A DNA stretch of 64,000 nt from Laburnicola sp. R22_1 (lineage: Eukaryota; Ascomycota; Dothideomycetes; Pleosporales; Didymosphaeriaceae): NCBI GenBank assembly GCA_014281115.1, contig JACONQ010000012.1:868001-932000 (forward strand), given 5' to 3'. Below the pieces are notes generated by a model. That model saw only the letters and a program-made list of their open reading frames with translations. It was not told the DNA's origin and did not search any database. Made by a program: the position numbers and the translations under genes. Position 1 is the stretch's first letter. Each line of letters opens with the position of its first letter. Positions 25,446 through 36,225 of this stretch are shown one piece after another.

Positions 25446-25512
25446 TCAGGTCAAGGAAAGAGCGCGCGGTCAAGTCAAGGAAAGAGCGCGCGGTCAAGTC
25501 AAGGAAAGCGCT
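25446..25512 (+). repeat. 24-bp tandem repeat, about 2.8 units
   Basis: Units share GTCAAGGAAAGAGCGCGCGG. The repeat lies between the divergent G-beta and adenosine-deaminase-like genes (start codons about 770 bp apart) and so in their common promoter region. Confidence 0.75.
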
Positions 25513-25732
25513 GCTGCTGCCGTTTTCTCCCCGTCGCGCCTTCTTCGTCAGTTGCAATTTCCAGGCCCGGCCTAGCGCCATGCAGAAAGGGGAGTTCCCG
25601 TGATTGGCCGCTGTCCGTGGATGGATTCTACGCGTCGTGAACGCTTCCCTTCCCAGTCCCCGCCCCCCGCCAGCTCGCGTCTTCTGCGTTTGGCGCCCGC
25701 TGGCTGGACCACGACACTGCCTCTGCCTCGCC

Positions 25733-27353
25733 ATGCCCGCAAACGCGCCGCCCGTCGACGTCGCCTTTGCCCGCCGCCTGCCCAAGATCGAAGTGCGTGG
25801 CTCCTGCCTCCTGTTCGCCATCTGCCAAGCGCGCATGGACGTCAATAAACCCGCCATGCTAACCGCAACTCACAGCTCCACGCCCATCTGACGGGCAGCA
25901 TCAGTCGCGCCTGTCTCCACGCCATCTGGAAGAATCGCCGCGCTCAGGAGCCACAGCTCGACCTGGAGGACCCTCTCGTGGCCATTCCACCGGACAAGGT
26001 CGACTACGACGTGGAAACGTAGGCCGCCTTTCCTTTGTCTCCATATTGATCTCCACACCCCGTCAAACATGGAGCAAGCGCGTGCACGTTCATTGGCTCA
26101 CCCCATCTGGCGTCTGTTGCCCATCTCGTTGAATTCTCCGACTGTTCCCAGCATCGGCCTGCTCCCGAATCTTGTTCTTGCATCCTGACCTTCTGAAGTA
26201 CCCACGTGAAGTCGGTGCTCTACGCTGTTGGGCAGGCACGACTGACAGCGCCCTCAGCTTCTTCCCGTTGTTCTCGTCGTACATTTATAAGCTTTGCGAC
26301 CACCTTCCCGCTATAGAGTACGTACGGGACGCACCATGTCCGATGCACCTCACATCTTCCGTTCTGCCGAGCTTCTAGCGTGAACGGACAGCGGGCCTGG
26401 CCTAGCTATCTGTGCAGTGTGCACCATGTGCACGTATCCCGATTCATTTCATCCCCCGAAGAGGTTCGCCTGTCCGAGAGCAGGTTTGACAATGCGGCAG
26501 ATTCGCTACGAGAACAGTATTGCAAGACTTTCAAGCCGACCGTGTCGTGTACATTGAGCTCCGAACAACACCCAGGGCGATTCCAGATCGAGCCATCTCG
26601 AAAGATGACTACGTGAAGACGATTCTCGACGTCCTTGGAGACCATCACCTTTCAGTAGGGAACTCTATGAGGGCATTCCTGATCCTTTCCATAGACCGAC
26701 GCAACACAGCCGCTGAAGCAGATGAAGTAGTCGACCTCGCCATTAAATACCAATCAGCTGGCGTGGTTGGCGTCGACCTTTGCGGCAACCCTGCCCGAGG
26801 AGACGTTCGCATATACACAAATGCCTTTGCACGAGCAAAAGCCGCAGGCTTAAAAATCACCCTGCATTTCGCCGAGATCGCAGAATCAGCTACAGAGCAA
26901 GAACTCTCCACACTCCTCTCCTGGCAGCCCGCTCGGCTCGGCCACGTCATCCATGTCAACGACAAGTTTCGGAAGCGCATAGAGGAGCAGAACATAGGCG
27001 TAGAGTTGTGCCTGAGCTGTAACGTGCACGCCAAGCTCATCACAGGAACCTATGCTGACCATCACTTCGGCATGTGGAGGCCTACTCGGGTTCCTGTGGC
27101 CCTCTCTGTAAGTGGGGCACATGTGCGAGAGGATGATTGGGCTCATGGTTAGCAGACTGATGACGTCGGCGTATTTTGCAGCCCACTGTCCCAGGAATAC
27201 TACCTTGCAGCTACCCATTTCGGGTTGAGCGGTGCCGAACTGAAGGCTTTGGCACAGCGTCCGATTAGCTCTATATTCGCTGGATCGGAGGAACGCGCGC
27301 GGTTGGAGGGAATATTCGAACAGTGGGACCATGTGAATATATTTGAGCAGTAG
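25733..27353 (+). CDS. Adenosine deaminase-like protein (N6-methyl-AMP deaminase family)
   Basis: Five exons: 25733-25792, 25876-26018, 26258-26317, 26501-27107 and 27156-27353, total 1068 nt, 355 residues, as usual for ADAL/MAPDA proteins. Introns of 83, 240, 183 and 48 nt all have GT-AG ends. Zinc and catalytic features are present: HAH near residues 22-24 in LPKIELHAHLTGS, LHFAEIAE with the catalytic Glu, LGHVIHV, and TDDVGVF with the paired Asp. YIELRTTPR and ILSIDRR are typical of the ADAL branch rather than of classical adenosine deaminase or adenine deaminase. By family it removes the amino or methylamino group from N6-modified AMP in the cytosol; substrate is inferred. It is divergent from the G-beta gene. 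The last codons belong to a 30-bp repeat that continues past the stop. Confidence 0.92.
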
Positions 27354-27412
27354 AGTGATGTGAATATATTCGAGCAGTCAAGTGATGTGAACCCATTCGA
27401 GCAGTAGAGCGA
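27327..27412 (+). repeat. 30-bp minisatellite across the adenosine-deaminase-like stop codon
   Basis: Three imperfect 30-bp units sharing GATGTGAA and GAGCAGT. The first ends in the TAG stop; the later units keep the same frame and would encode SDVNIFEQ-like peptides after readthrough. Confidence 0.75.
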
Positions 27413-27499
27413 TTAGCGCATCGTCGAGCAAAGAGCACGTTTGAACACGTGAATCATGTCGCGAGGCGCTATCATCTATATTGAACATCTTCGTTGTGT

Positions 27500-27672
27500 G
27501 GAGATTCTACCTAAGGTCGAGTCCGCACTATATATAGAGAGGAGTAAAATAGGAGGCACTAAAACCTAGTACCTAGCATATAGTAGTAGTAATAAAATAT
27601 ATATAAAATAATAATAATTTTGTTATTAACTTTCTTTACAGTAGTATTATTAAGAGTAGTTAATAGATAGTC
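27500..27672 (+). repeat. Dispersed repeat E, copy 2, left half
   Basis: Matches 21070-21240 up to GTAGTTAATAGATAG, where the match stops and the inserted element F begins. The right half resumes at about 31128. Confidence 0.7.
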
Positions 27673-27897
27673 TACTATTTAGTATAATTAAGTTATATAT
27701 TATCTCTTAACTAGTAGACTATTAGAGAGCTATAGTAGACTATAGAGTTGCAACTATAGAAGTAGTGTAGGCAATAAAATAGCAAACTATAGCTTACTAT
27801 ACGTATAACGTACTTTACACTCGAGTTAATAATTCTATTAAGTTAATTACTTTGCCAAGACCTTACTAAAATATACTATTAGTAATAGTATAACGCG

Positions 27898-30256
27898 ATG
27901 TCTTAACTACATAATAAACCACTAGTGTTAAAAAAAGCGCGTATACAGCTTACAATCTAGGCTATTAAATAAGACGCAATACTCTCTTAGTAACGCGCTG
28001 CAGCCCTCTATAATATCTCTTAAAGTACACTTAGCAACTAACGCACTAGAAAGACGTTTAGACGCAACTGCGCACCTAACAAAATAAGACTTACTATAAG
28101 AGAGGAGCAGGTGATTGTGCAGCATATACTTAACCTAGACGCGCGAGAATTTTCGCCCCAGCTTAATACTATAAAAGATATGGCTAATTCTTTACTAGCT
28201 ACACGCTACTATAAGCTAGTTAGCTAGAGGTGGCCTTATGACTTTGTTAAGCGCCAGCCAAAGCTTTAAGTTAAGTTTAATTAAAAGTACGACTATAAGA
28301 GAGCTCTCTAGGAGGATCCTAAGATAATATAAGGCTAGTTCTAGCTTGTAGAGAACATAAAGGCCAAGTATAGTATCCTAAATAAGGACACCTATAATTT
28401 CGACGAGTCTGGCTTTATAATAGGCATAATATTAACTAGAGCGATAGTTATAGGCTCTAAGTATTAAGGATAGCCAAAGTAGGTGTAGTAGGGCAATAGA
28501 GAGTAAACAATAGTTATCTAAGGCATTAACGCAATGGGGTGGTGGATCTCACCCTTTATTATCTTTAAGGGCAAGCACTACCTCTCCGCCTAGTATAAGG
28601 AGAAGGATCTACCTTATAATTAGGTTATTATAGTCTCTAAGTACGGCTAGATAACAAATAAGCTTAGTCTACAATGGCTAAAGTACTTTAATAAGTATAC
28701 AAAGAGGCGTACTACTAGTAAAGTATGTTTACTTATTATTAATGGCCACAAAAGTTACAACTTACTCAAATTCTAAGATTATTATAAAAAGAGTAATATT
28801 ATTACTCTCTATATGCCTCTATATTTATCGCACCTCTTGCAGCTACTTAATGTGAGTTGTTTTACACTATTAAAGAAGGCGTATAGGCGCTAAGCTAAGA
28901 ATCTAATACGTAACTATATTATGCACATTACTAAAATTAAGTTTCTACCTTGCTTTATTACTACTTTTAAGACTTTAATTACTAAAAGTAATATTAAAGG
29001 AGGCTTTCGAGGTCCTGGCCTAGTGCCTCACAACCTAAAAGTTATAATATCGCAGCTTAACGTCCGCCTGCGTATATCTTTACTTTATATTATTTGTAAT
29101 AGTATATAGAAGTTGCAAACTTCGCAAAATAGTATAAAACTTAGGTCGTAATTAACGCTAGTTAAGTAGAGAATTTAAAGGCATATAGATAGTTTCCTAA
29201 CTTATATAGTTAAGGCGGTGGAAAAGCTTATTAAAGGCGCTAAGCTAATAACGTGTCCGTGCGCGTAACGCCCGGATTCGCGTAACGCCTCGCTTTTTAC
29301 TAGAAAAATTAAGAAAAACAAGAAAGTTTAAAGCGGTATAACTCTTTAACTACTTTTCCTTTTTAAAATCTTCCTTTATTAAAGTTATTAAGAAAGACTT
29401 TCTCTATAACTTTAGAATTTTAGTTTTCTAATAATAATTAGTTTTAAGAAAAAGGTATAAAAGTCCTAAAATTTAAGTCCCTAAAATTTAAAAATAATAT
29501 TTTTTTAGGAGTAAAGTATACTATTTAGAACACATTTTATATTAGGTTCTTTTTAATAAAACTCTTAACTAAAACGTTAGATTATCTTTTTATATTTTTA
29601 AGAAAAATACATTAGGAAAGATAATTCATCTTCTTAAGTAGCTCTTTTTAAGAAAAAGTTCTAATATAAAATATATTTTAAATAGTTTACTTTACTCCTA
29701 AAAAAATATTATTTTTAAATTTTAGGGACTTAAATTTTAGGACTTTTATACTTTTTCTTAAAACTAATTATTATTAGAAAACTAAAATTCTAAAGTTATA
29801 GAGAAAGACTTTCTTAATAACTTTAATAAAGGAAGATTTTAAAAAGGAAAAGTAGTTAAAGAGTTATACTGCTTTAAACTTCCTTGTTTTTCTTAATTTT
29901 CCTAGTAAAAAGCGGGGCGTTACGCGAATCCGGGCGTTACGCGCACGAACACGTTAGGGCATTCTTTAGTGTTAATAACCAAACGCAACGCCAAACTTTA
30001 AGCTGCTAATAAGGCCGCCACGCGACGTAAATCGCATAAAAGAAAGCGAGTACAGTGTGAAGGAGTCCTCACAGCTAAAGAGGGCCAGCGGCTGGCCACT
30101 CTAAAGGAGTTTGGGGCGCGCAGTAATGGGCAAAAGGCGAAGAAAAGGGTGCGCGCTAATAGAGGCGAATCTGCTCAACAGCGCTGTGGACGCTGCGGCA
30201 AGCCTAGGCATAACAAAACAACCTGTAGGCAGTCTATAGAAGTAGATTCTAAATAG
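27898..30256 (+). pseudogene. Fot1/pogo transposase pseudogene, split by a MITE
   Basis: Read through stops, the frame from ATG 27898 gives a helix-turn-helix N-terminus (KKARIQL...AAALYNIS), a CENP-B-like part (EEQVIVQHILNLDAR), the DDE core (NFDESGF, LIINGHKSY, MPLYLSHLLQLLNV) and, after the MITE, a basic tail with a CGRCGKPRHNKTTC zinc-knuckle-like motif before TAG at 30256. Two catalytic Asp positions read Asn (INGH, LLN), explained by G-to-A changes. Removing the 704-bp MITE plus one TA leaves 1653 nt, exactly 551 codons, so the MITE arrived in a frame that was still unshifted. In-frame stops from RIP make it non-functional. The longest intact piece is 28921-29109. Confidence 0.9.
29251..29954. 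mobile_element. Palindromic MITE, copy 1 (704 bp), TA target site
   Basis: Almost the whole element is an inverted repeat: arms 29251-29545 and 29661-29954 around a loop of about 115 bp. Terminal sequence ACGTGTCCGTGCGCGTAACG; TA flanks at 29249-29250 and 29955-29956. Each arm carries the word CGTAACGCC twice. The few arm mismatches are mainly transitions. No coding region, so it depends on another element; TA target and the ACGTGT end suggest a pogo-type helper (inference). Confidence 0.9.
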
Positions 30257-31127
30257 ATTGGCCTATTTAGACTATTAAAAATAGTTCGTGTTAACTCTAT
30301 ACTATTGTGAATAGTATAGAACTTAGTGGGGTCTTGGCAAAGTAATTAACTTAATAGAATAATTAACTCGAGTGCAAAGTACGTTAGTATATAAGTCTCT
30401 TATAATATTAGTAATGCCTAGTATACTAAATTTTTATCTTTAACGTATAACTACTACTACTATCTTTTAAATTTAGCTTTTTATCTATTATATTTAGTAA
30501 TATAACACTATTCTAGCGCCCTAAGTACACTACTTCTACCTAGGATAATATAGCTATAGTAGAGTTCTAAATGTATATAGAGGATTAGCTAGGCAAAGTT
30601 AAGAATAATTCTTAGAAATTTAGTAATTTTATATAGTAAGTAGGATTATTAGAAGGGCCTCTTAATCTTAGTATCTTTAATAACACCTAAACTTAGCTAT
30701 TTAGGCCTTATTAGCTAGTTTTGTAACTCTAAATTCTAGAGTGCAAAGTACTCCTTTAGTATCTAGATAAAGAAGGATTAGGTTAGGCCTTTATACTATA
30801 ATAATAAGATAACGCAGAAACCTTACTAAAGAAGCTTAAAAATAAGAACTAGTAGAGTTATAGTATAGGGCGGCTACTAAATAAAAAGTAGTAGTTCTTT
30901 AGAGACTATAGGAGTGCAAAAGCGCAGTAGTAGCGCGAGAAGCTTGTTAAGGCAGTAGCGATTATTTAGGCTGCTATTAAGGTAGGGGACCACAAGTAAT
31001 AAGGGTAAGGGTAAGTAGTAGTAGTAGGAGTATAGGGGAGATAAGTAGTGGTGGCGAGGTCCTAGGTGGCGGTATATAGCTCGCTAGTTGCGAGGGGAGA
31101 TCTACTATAGGAGAGTAACAAAATAGT

Positions 31128-31240
31128 TAGGTTAGTTGCTATTATAATTATTGTTATTATTATTGCATTAAAAAATGTTATTAAAGAAATTATTAATTAC
31201 GTAACACGGTGGTTAGTTAAACAGCCAGCCTAGGATTACG
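31128..31240 (+). repeat. Dispersed repeat E, copy 2, right half
   Basis: Resumes the match to 21241-21335, ending near CAGCCAGCC. Composition becomes GC-balanced at about 31240. Confidence 0.65.
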
Positions 31241-32258
31241 TGACATCACGGATTGACCCCAGGGGAGAAGCTATCATCTATATAAAAATCCTCCCTTGAA
31301 GGCTCCTGTTAACAGTCGTCTGTGAGCCACCCACGTATGCCACGCTCGTTTCACAAATGCATACAAACGAAATCATCTTTTGTACTTGGTGGGCCAAACT
31401 AGGTAGTTAGACAAAGGTAGAAAGATGCGATGAAGAGCCATTTCCCCACAACACAAAACTCATTGGATAATACTCCCACCACTAGTCTACATAGTTAACA
31501 CTAAAGAAGAGCAGAGCCTCTTCCCTCATCCCACTCCACGCCACAAACGTCATCAGCCCATCTTATCTTATCCGTAGGTACTGTACTGTACTGTGTGGGG
31601 TCAACCAACTCCCTCTGAAACTTCAAAAGCAGCGCAGCAGCGCGGCCGAGCCACGTCAGTCCTAGGACCTAGACACGAACCAACATGATAAACGTCAAAC
31701 ATCAAACGCGTAGTGGTTCGAACCCATTGGTTCGGCACGCTAAACCTACCTCACAGAGTTCAGTTTGCGTGGGCGAGTATTGTTCCTGTAGGCCTGGCTG
31801 GCACGCTGGTTGCACTTGGGTCGGTTTCACGGCTGTGGAGACTTGTACGCGTACCCACCTTTGGGACACGCTCTTGAGAACGTGTGTAGAGTAGAGGATG
31901 TGGAGTGGAAGGTGTAGATGTGAGATGAGTTGTGAGGAAGCAGGATAAGGATGGAAAAGAGGTGGTATATTAGTCGAGTTTGAAAGGTGGTAGTATGTAC
32001 GCAGAGTAAGTTGATACAGAGACCAACCATCAAATCGTACATTGATATACACGCCACGATCCACGATCCACGATCCATGTATTTGCAGCTACAAAACACA
32101 TAATCTTAGCCAAAGTGAAAAAAATTCGGGTATCAAACTCCCCAATCCGTCCGTCACAACCCAAAAAGCGACCAAAAAGCCAAGATCCCTAGGGTCCGCC
32201 AGACCGCACAAACAATCATGCATCAAAAAAAGGGGGAAATGCCGTGTCAAGTGTCCAC
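31241..32258. other. Intergenic DNA, no gene seen
   Basis: GC-balanced sequence downstream of the DUF4211 gene. It contains a CGAACC...GGTTCG inverted pair at 31728-31743 but no gene-like frame. The right part is probably the 3' UTR of the gene ending at 32259. Confidence 0.55.
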
Positions 32259-34139
32259 CTAAGACCTCTTGCCCCAGCCCTTGGTATACTCGTTGCGCGC
32301 TTCAAACGCAAAGTCCACCTGCTCTTTGTACATCCTGTGCAGTTTCTTGATCTCGCCTCCCTCCTCCATCTCATCCACAATCTTGTTGGCATACTTTTGT
32401 CGCCTCTTAACGCTCCATTTATCGCGCTTGACAAGCTTATCAGGGGTGCAGTGGCCTTGGGCGACGAGGTAGTCGACCACCCAGCTGTTCAGATGGTAGC
32501 GCCAGTGATATAGAGTGTGTGCGACCTGAGCGTTTGCTTTGCAAGTGGAGCCCAGGGTGAAGATCTTCGACTCAGGCGGGAGACGTTCGCCGGCAGCGTC
32601 GTAGGCTGGCTTTTCGCCGTTGAGCGCCTCTTCTGAACCCGTGGATGAGATGGCAGACGAGTTGGATTCAGCGTCAGAGTCGGAGGAGTCGTCGGCCAGC
32701 GGCTCGAGGGTGTCTTTGTGGTACGGCTTCCCCGTCAACGAGAGTTCGAAAGACGCAGTATGATTACGGTTGCACGCATCGCAGTGGGGGCTCATAATAT
32801 CGCGCATGCGCCGGTCGATGTCATTCACAATTAGCTCAGGCCGTGCTCGAATCGCCCTTGTAAAGTCTGGGGTCCAGACCGACGAAGAGAATTTTGAATT
32901 GGCGAGACCGTTCACCTCGTCATTGAGCTTTCGGAACGTCAGATCGTAGATTTCGTCGTCAGCTGAGAAGGCCGGATTGATCTTCTTCTGAACCATCCAT
33001 TCCACTGCGTACTTGAAAAGCTCGCGAGGTTTCGCGCGACTTAGACTGCTGAACTGCAGCGGTAAGCTCGAGGATTCGGCGGGTTCGCCAATAACAGCAT
33101 CTTCATCGTTAATGAAACTCCCGTCGTCTTCATTTTCGTATAGAACCTCATGCGCCCTTGCGAGGTCGATGCCGTCTCCGTCTTGGTATTCTTCACTTCC
33201 ATTTTCCTCGTCATCAGAAAGATCCTCCTGTTCTTCTTGGATTACTTCGAGGTCGGAGTCTGAATCCACAACAACGGGCTTTTTGCGTCCAGTTGACGAT
33301 GATGACGGTTCGCTAGCGACGCCGCGACGCTTTTTCAGCGCTTCCAGTGCCTTCTCTCGCTCAGTCTTTGGTTTCGAAAGGGTACTCCTTAGCCGGCCTC
33401 TATCGGGCAGAGGGGACGACTTCAAGAAAGCCAGATCCTCGTTCAATTCGTATTTCTCATCCCGTCTCTCGTAGTCATTGTCTTGCTCTGGTGTGGACAC
33501 TCGTCGGCTGCGTTCCGGTTCTTCTTCTTCCTCTCCTTCTTCATCCTGGTCTGAATCCAGGGATTTGGTTGACCTGTTTCGTCTCCGGGTCTGCTTTCCT
33601 CTCTGATTTTGCGTCTTCTTTCGGGGGACTACCAATGCCTCATCTTCACTTTCTTCTTCTTCCGAAGTAGCCTTTTCTGGAGTAGAAACACGCCGAACAG
33701 CACGACGCTTGCTCTGTGTTGGCCGTACCACGGCTTCCTCCTCCTCTTCTTCCTCCTCCTCTTCTTCCTCCTCCTCCTCCTCCTCAGGCTCTTCGACCGC
33801 AATTCTCTGTCGGCGAGCGTTATTGCGGACGGGAACCACATGTACCTCGCATTCACTCTCACTCTCGTCTGACGAACTGCCAGATGAGATGGTGACCTCG
33901 TTGTCGGAACTCCCAAACATGCCGCGCTTGTTCTGAGACACAGGCCTGCCTAGCTTCATGCCACGCTCTGTTTCTTGTTGTAGCCTTCTTCGCTTTGATG
34001 GGCGACTCGGTGAAGGTGCGGCATCGCTGCTGTCGCTGCTGACAGTGACAACCTTCGCGGGTTTTGGCGAAGCGGCTGAAGCGGGCGAGAAGTTAAGCTT
34101 TGTTTGACGCTTTCGAGTGAGCGGCCGCTTGCGAGTCAT
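32259..34139 (-). CDS. DUF4211-domain nuclear protein
   Basis: Single-exon frame of 626 residues. The N-terminal half is low-complexity and charged: basic stretches (MTRKRPLTRKRQTK, SKRRRL) fit nuclear localisation, and a long Glu run (about residues 118-137) is coded by a GAG/GAA microsatellite. The C-terminal half carries the conserved domain, from about FKYAVEWMVQKK through SSSVWTPDFTRAI to a CDACNR Cys pair and a final LYHWRYHL...YLVAQGHC region. The function of this domain is not known to me; the composition suggests chromatin or DNA work. QTKLNF near the start is a weak resemblance to a PCNA-binding motif, with spacing that does not fit. The domain name is from memory of fungal proteins. 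Confidence 0.88.
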   Translation of the reverse strand: MTRKRPLTRKRQTKLNFSPASAASPKPAKVVTVSSDSSDAAPSPSRPSKRRRLQQETERGMKLGRPVSQNKRGMFGSSDNEVTISSGSSSDESESECEVHVVPVRNNARRQRIAVEEPEEEEEEEEEEEEEEEEEAVVRPTQSKRRAVRRVSTPEKATSEEEESEDEALVVPRKKTQNQRGKQTRRRNRSTKSLDSDQDEEGEEEEEPERSRRVSTPEQDNDYERRDEKYELNEDLAFLKSSPLPDRGRLRSTLSKPKTEREKALEALKKRRGVASEPSSSSTGRKKPVVVDSDSDLEVIQEEQEDLSDDEENGSEEYQDGDGIDLARAHEVLYENEDDGSFINDEDAVIGEPAESSSLPLQFSSLSRAKPRELFKYAVEWMVQKKINPAFSADDEIYDLTFRKLNDEVNGLANSKFSSSVWTPDFTRAIRARPELIVNDIDRRMRDIMSPHCDACNRNHTASFELSLTGKPYHKDTLEPLADDSSDSDAESNSSAISSTGSEEALNGEKPAYDAAGERLPPESKIFTLGSTCKANAQVAHTLYHWRYHLNSWVVDYLVAQGHCTPDKLVKRDKWSVKRRQKYANKIVDEMEEGGEIKKLHRMYKEQVDFAFEARNEYTKGWGKRS

Positions 34140-34512
34140 CGTTATCGGACAGTCTGAGTGAGTGATATCTCTGCCAAAGAGCGCGCGCGGTGAAGTCGCG
34201 CGTCAAGGTTGCGCGTTGAAGTTGCGCGTCACCCTGGTTGACAGGACAGGGCGCAGGGCTCTTCGCGGCACAGAGAGACTGCAAGACTGGAAAGCGTTCA
34301 AAAGTAATAGAGTAGTGGTGCCGTGTCAAGAATACAAAGAGTGCTGAGGGAGTTGCGGGCAGGCAGCGGACGCCAAAATTATGGACTAGCTCATTAACCT
34401 TAGGACCGCACTAAAAGCGGGGCCCCGGGGGATACGTGAGCACGTGACGACACATTCAGCCCTAGCAAGTTCCCGTTCGGCGTTGCTCTAGCTCGAGAGT
34501 ATACTCATTCAT

Positions 34513-35090
34513 TCATTCATTGTAGCGGGTGTTGATGTCGGAGCCACATCCTACCACACCGACGTGCTTACCCACGATGTCCACGTTGTTATCCCAAGTC
34601 GCCGTGTGCATGAGTGGCCCCCGAAAAGTGTCCATCCCAGGAATCTTAGGAACGTTTTGCCTAGTGTGAACACCCATAGCCGTGAACAGATAGGCCTTTT
34701 GATCACTTCCCCTTGGTCGGTTTGGACGTGCCACTTGCCAGCGGCCTCATTCCAATCAGCAGCTACCATCTCAGTTGAGAAACGGATAAGCTTGCGCAAA
34801 TGATGTTTGTCCACGACATGGTGCAAATACCCAATAACCTCGCCCCGGCTTAGATAGTTGTTCGGCCAGGGGTAGCTTTGCAAATCCTCTTTGTCCCATG
34901 AGCAGCGGTATAGGTAGCTCTCTGTGTCCGTAGTCGGGCGAGAATAATCATTCCAGAACCAGACTCCACCAACTCCCTGGGATTTCTCGATGATGCTTGC
35001 TTTCATCCCAAGCTTGTGCAAAGAATATAGCTGGTAGATACCACCGAAGCTAGCGCCAACTACCAGGGCGTCTAGATGTGGTTGATCCAT
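34513..35090 (-). pseudogene. Truncated Baeyer-Villiger-type flavin monooxygenase
   Basis: ATG at 35090 begins a normal FAD-binding N-terminus (ALVVGASFGGIYQLY, then GVGGVWFWNDY), followed by LYRCSW and YPWPNNYLSRGEV. Near 34705-34715 the frame shifts; the other frame continues with LFTAMGVHTRQNVPKIPGM and the family fingerprint FRGPLMHTATWD, then the second dinucleotide site VVGCGS. There it stops at a TGA within an ATGA repeat (34505-34522). Only about 190 of the usual 500 or more residues remain. Live homologues insert oxygen into ketones using NADPH and FAD, often in secondary metabolism. This copy lacks the rest of the NADPH domain and cannot work. Confidence 0.85.
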
Positions 35091-36225
35091 TGTAACAATG
35101 TTGAATTAGCTATGAGTATTTTTTATTTTTTTATGAACAAAGCTGCTTCCCGCAACTATACTGTAGCAAAAGAAAATCTAGCTATAACCTTTTCTTCTGT
35201 GTACTAGCTCTGTAAGATACTATATAAATACATATAAAAGCAAACGCTAAGTTAATCTTAAAATTAAACAATTTTCTTTTAATTATGTGATCTGACTGTG
35301 AAATGCCTGTGGGTCTCGGTCGAGACCTGTAGCTATGAGTAGTCGAAGTTTCAAATTGAGTCAACCTCGTTAGCAAGGGCAGCCGGACCTCTGATGTGAT
35401 TGTGAACTGCCAATGCGACACAAGCATAAACCTTTGAGATCAATTACTTTCGAACGAGGTTGGTCAGCAACTATATTAAGGCACTGCAGTCTCTGATGGG
35501 CCAAGTATGATTATGTATTGAATATGCCGACAATTGCGCCACTGTCACATACGATGTACGTATGCAAATTTAGACTCTTGCATTGCATGTTTTCGACAGC
35601 CAATAGGCACAGTTGCGTGGCAAGATTTTGCGCCTAACTTGGGAGTATCTATGCATACAGAGGAGTTAGGAAAGCCCGAGGGTAATCTACCGGCTCAACG
35701 GCACTGGATTCGAATCAGATAATTGAGCAAGATGGAAGTCCACCAATCATGCCAAAAGTTTTGGCGACTACGCCGCATATTGGTCAAGCCTTCGACACTT
35801 ACCGAGATTCCTGCATCACTGAGAGGATGCGTCACATACCGTGTATGCAATTGAAAATCCTTCATATGCAAGCTTGCCTATTGATATGGGACTGTGGTGA
35901 GGGGGAATAGGTCATGAGGGGTCAGAACTTCAGAATATTGTCGGCAAGGGCGATTGGACATCAGATGGCGTGTATGCAAGTAAGCATACTGCATATGCAA
36001 GCTTGTTTGTCAACAAGGGACTGTTAGGCATTAGGCCATAAGGAGTTAGAATGTTTCCAGCAAGGGCTGTCGGTGCAGGCGTGAGACTTTGGCCAGGGAT
36101 AGGTTGTATCCTAGTTACTTGTCCAATAGGTGGATAGCGAGGTGTAGGATTCATATTAACCGTGTCGAAGATGCCAAATTTACACGCAACCAACAACGTT
36201 GTCGCTCAATTCGCTGACAGTAAGG
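35091..36225. other. Intergenic DNA with a diverged tandem duplication
   Basis: AT-leaning, unique-looking sequence with no supported gene. About 35868-35960 and 35994-36085 are diverged copies of one segment (both start ATGCAAGCTTG, share GGGACTGT and GGTCAT/GGCCATAAGG-like words), a period of about 126 bp. Confidence 0.55.

Larger units (their letters stand above)
27808..30384 (+). mobile_element. Fot1/pogo-type DNA transposon (Tc1/mariner superfamily), RIP-degraded
   Basis: Bounded by 55-bp terminal inverted repeats (27808-27862 and 30330-30384) that differ at two positions and begin ACGTACTTT. The flanks are TA on both sides (27806-27807, 30385-30386), the target duplication of this superfamily. 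Length is 2577 bp; without the MITE at 29251-29954 and its TA duplication the element is 1871 bp, a normal Fot1 size. The transposase it carries is broken. It lies in the middle of element F. Confidence 0.92.
27674..31138. mobile_element. Element F, copy 1, inserted in repeat E and itself interrupted
   Basis: Its left part (about 27680-27790) matches 51797-51905 and its right part (about 30395-30700) matches 53695-53965, so F is a repeated element present twice in the window. Here its middle is occupied by the Fot1-type element; in the other copy the middle is occupied by a different insertion. F has no recognised coding region. Exact ends are approximate. Confidence 0.6.

Noticed and set aside
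26645..27043. 132-codon minus-strand frame
   Set aside because: Antisense to the adenosine-deaminase-like exon 4, which has clear catalytic motifs.
29263..29940. MITE hairpin as a CRISPR or terminator structure
   Set aside because: Eukaryotic context, TA target duplication and a second dispersed copy show a transposon; no repeat-spacer pattern exists.
31705..31745. tRNA-like T-arm sequence GGTTCGAACC
   Set aside because: No D-arm, anticodon arm or acceptor stem fits on either strand; the match is part of a short inverted pair.
33609..33936. Ser- and Leu-rich frames opposite the DUF4211 gene
   Set aside because: Antisense readings of the GAG/GAA repeat.
35690..35730. Another GATTCGAATC T-arm-like sequence
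   Set aside because: Palindromic by chance; no surrounding cloverleaf.
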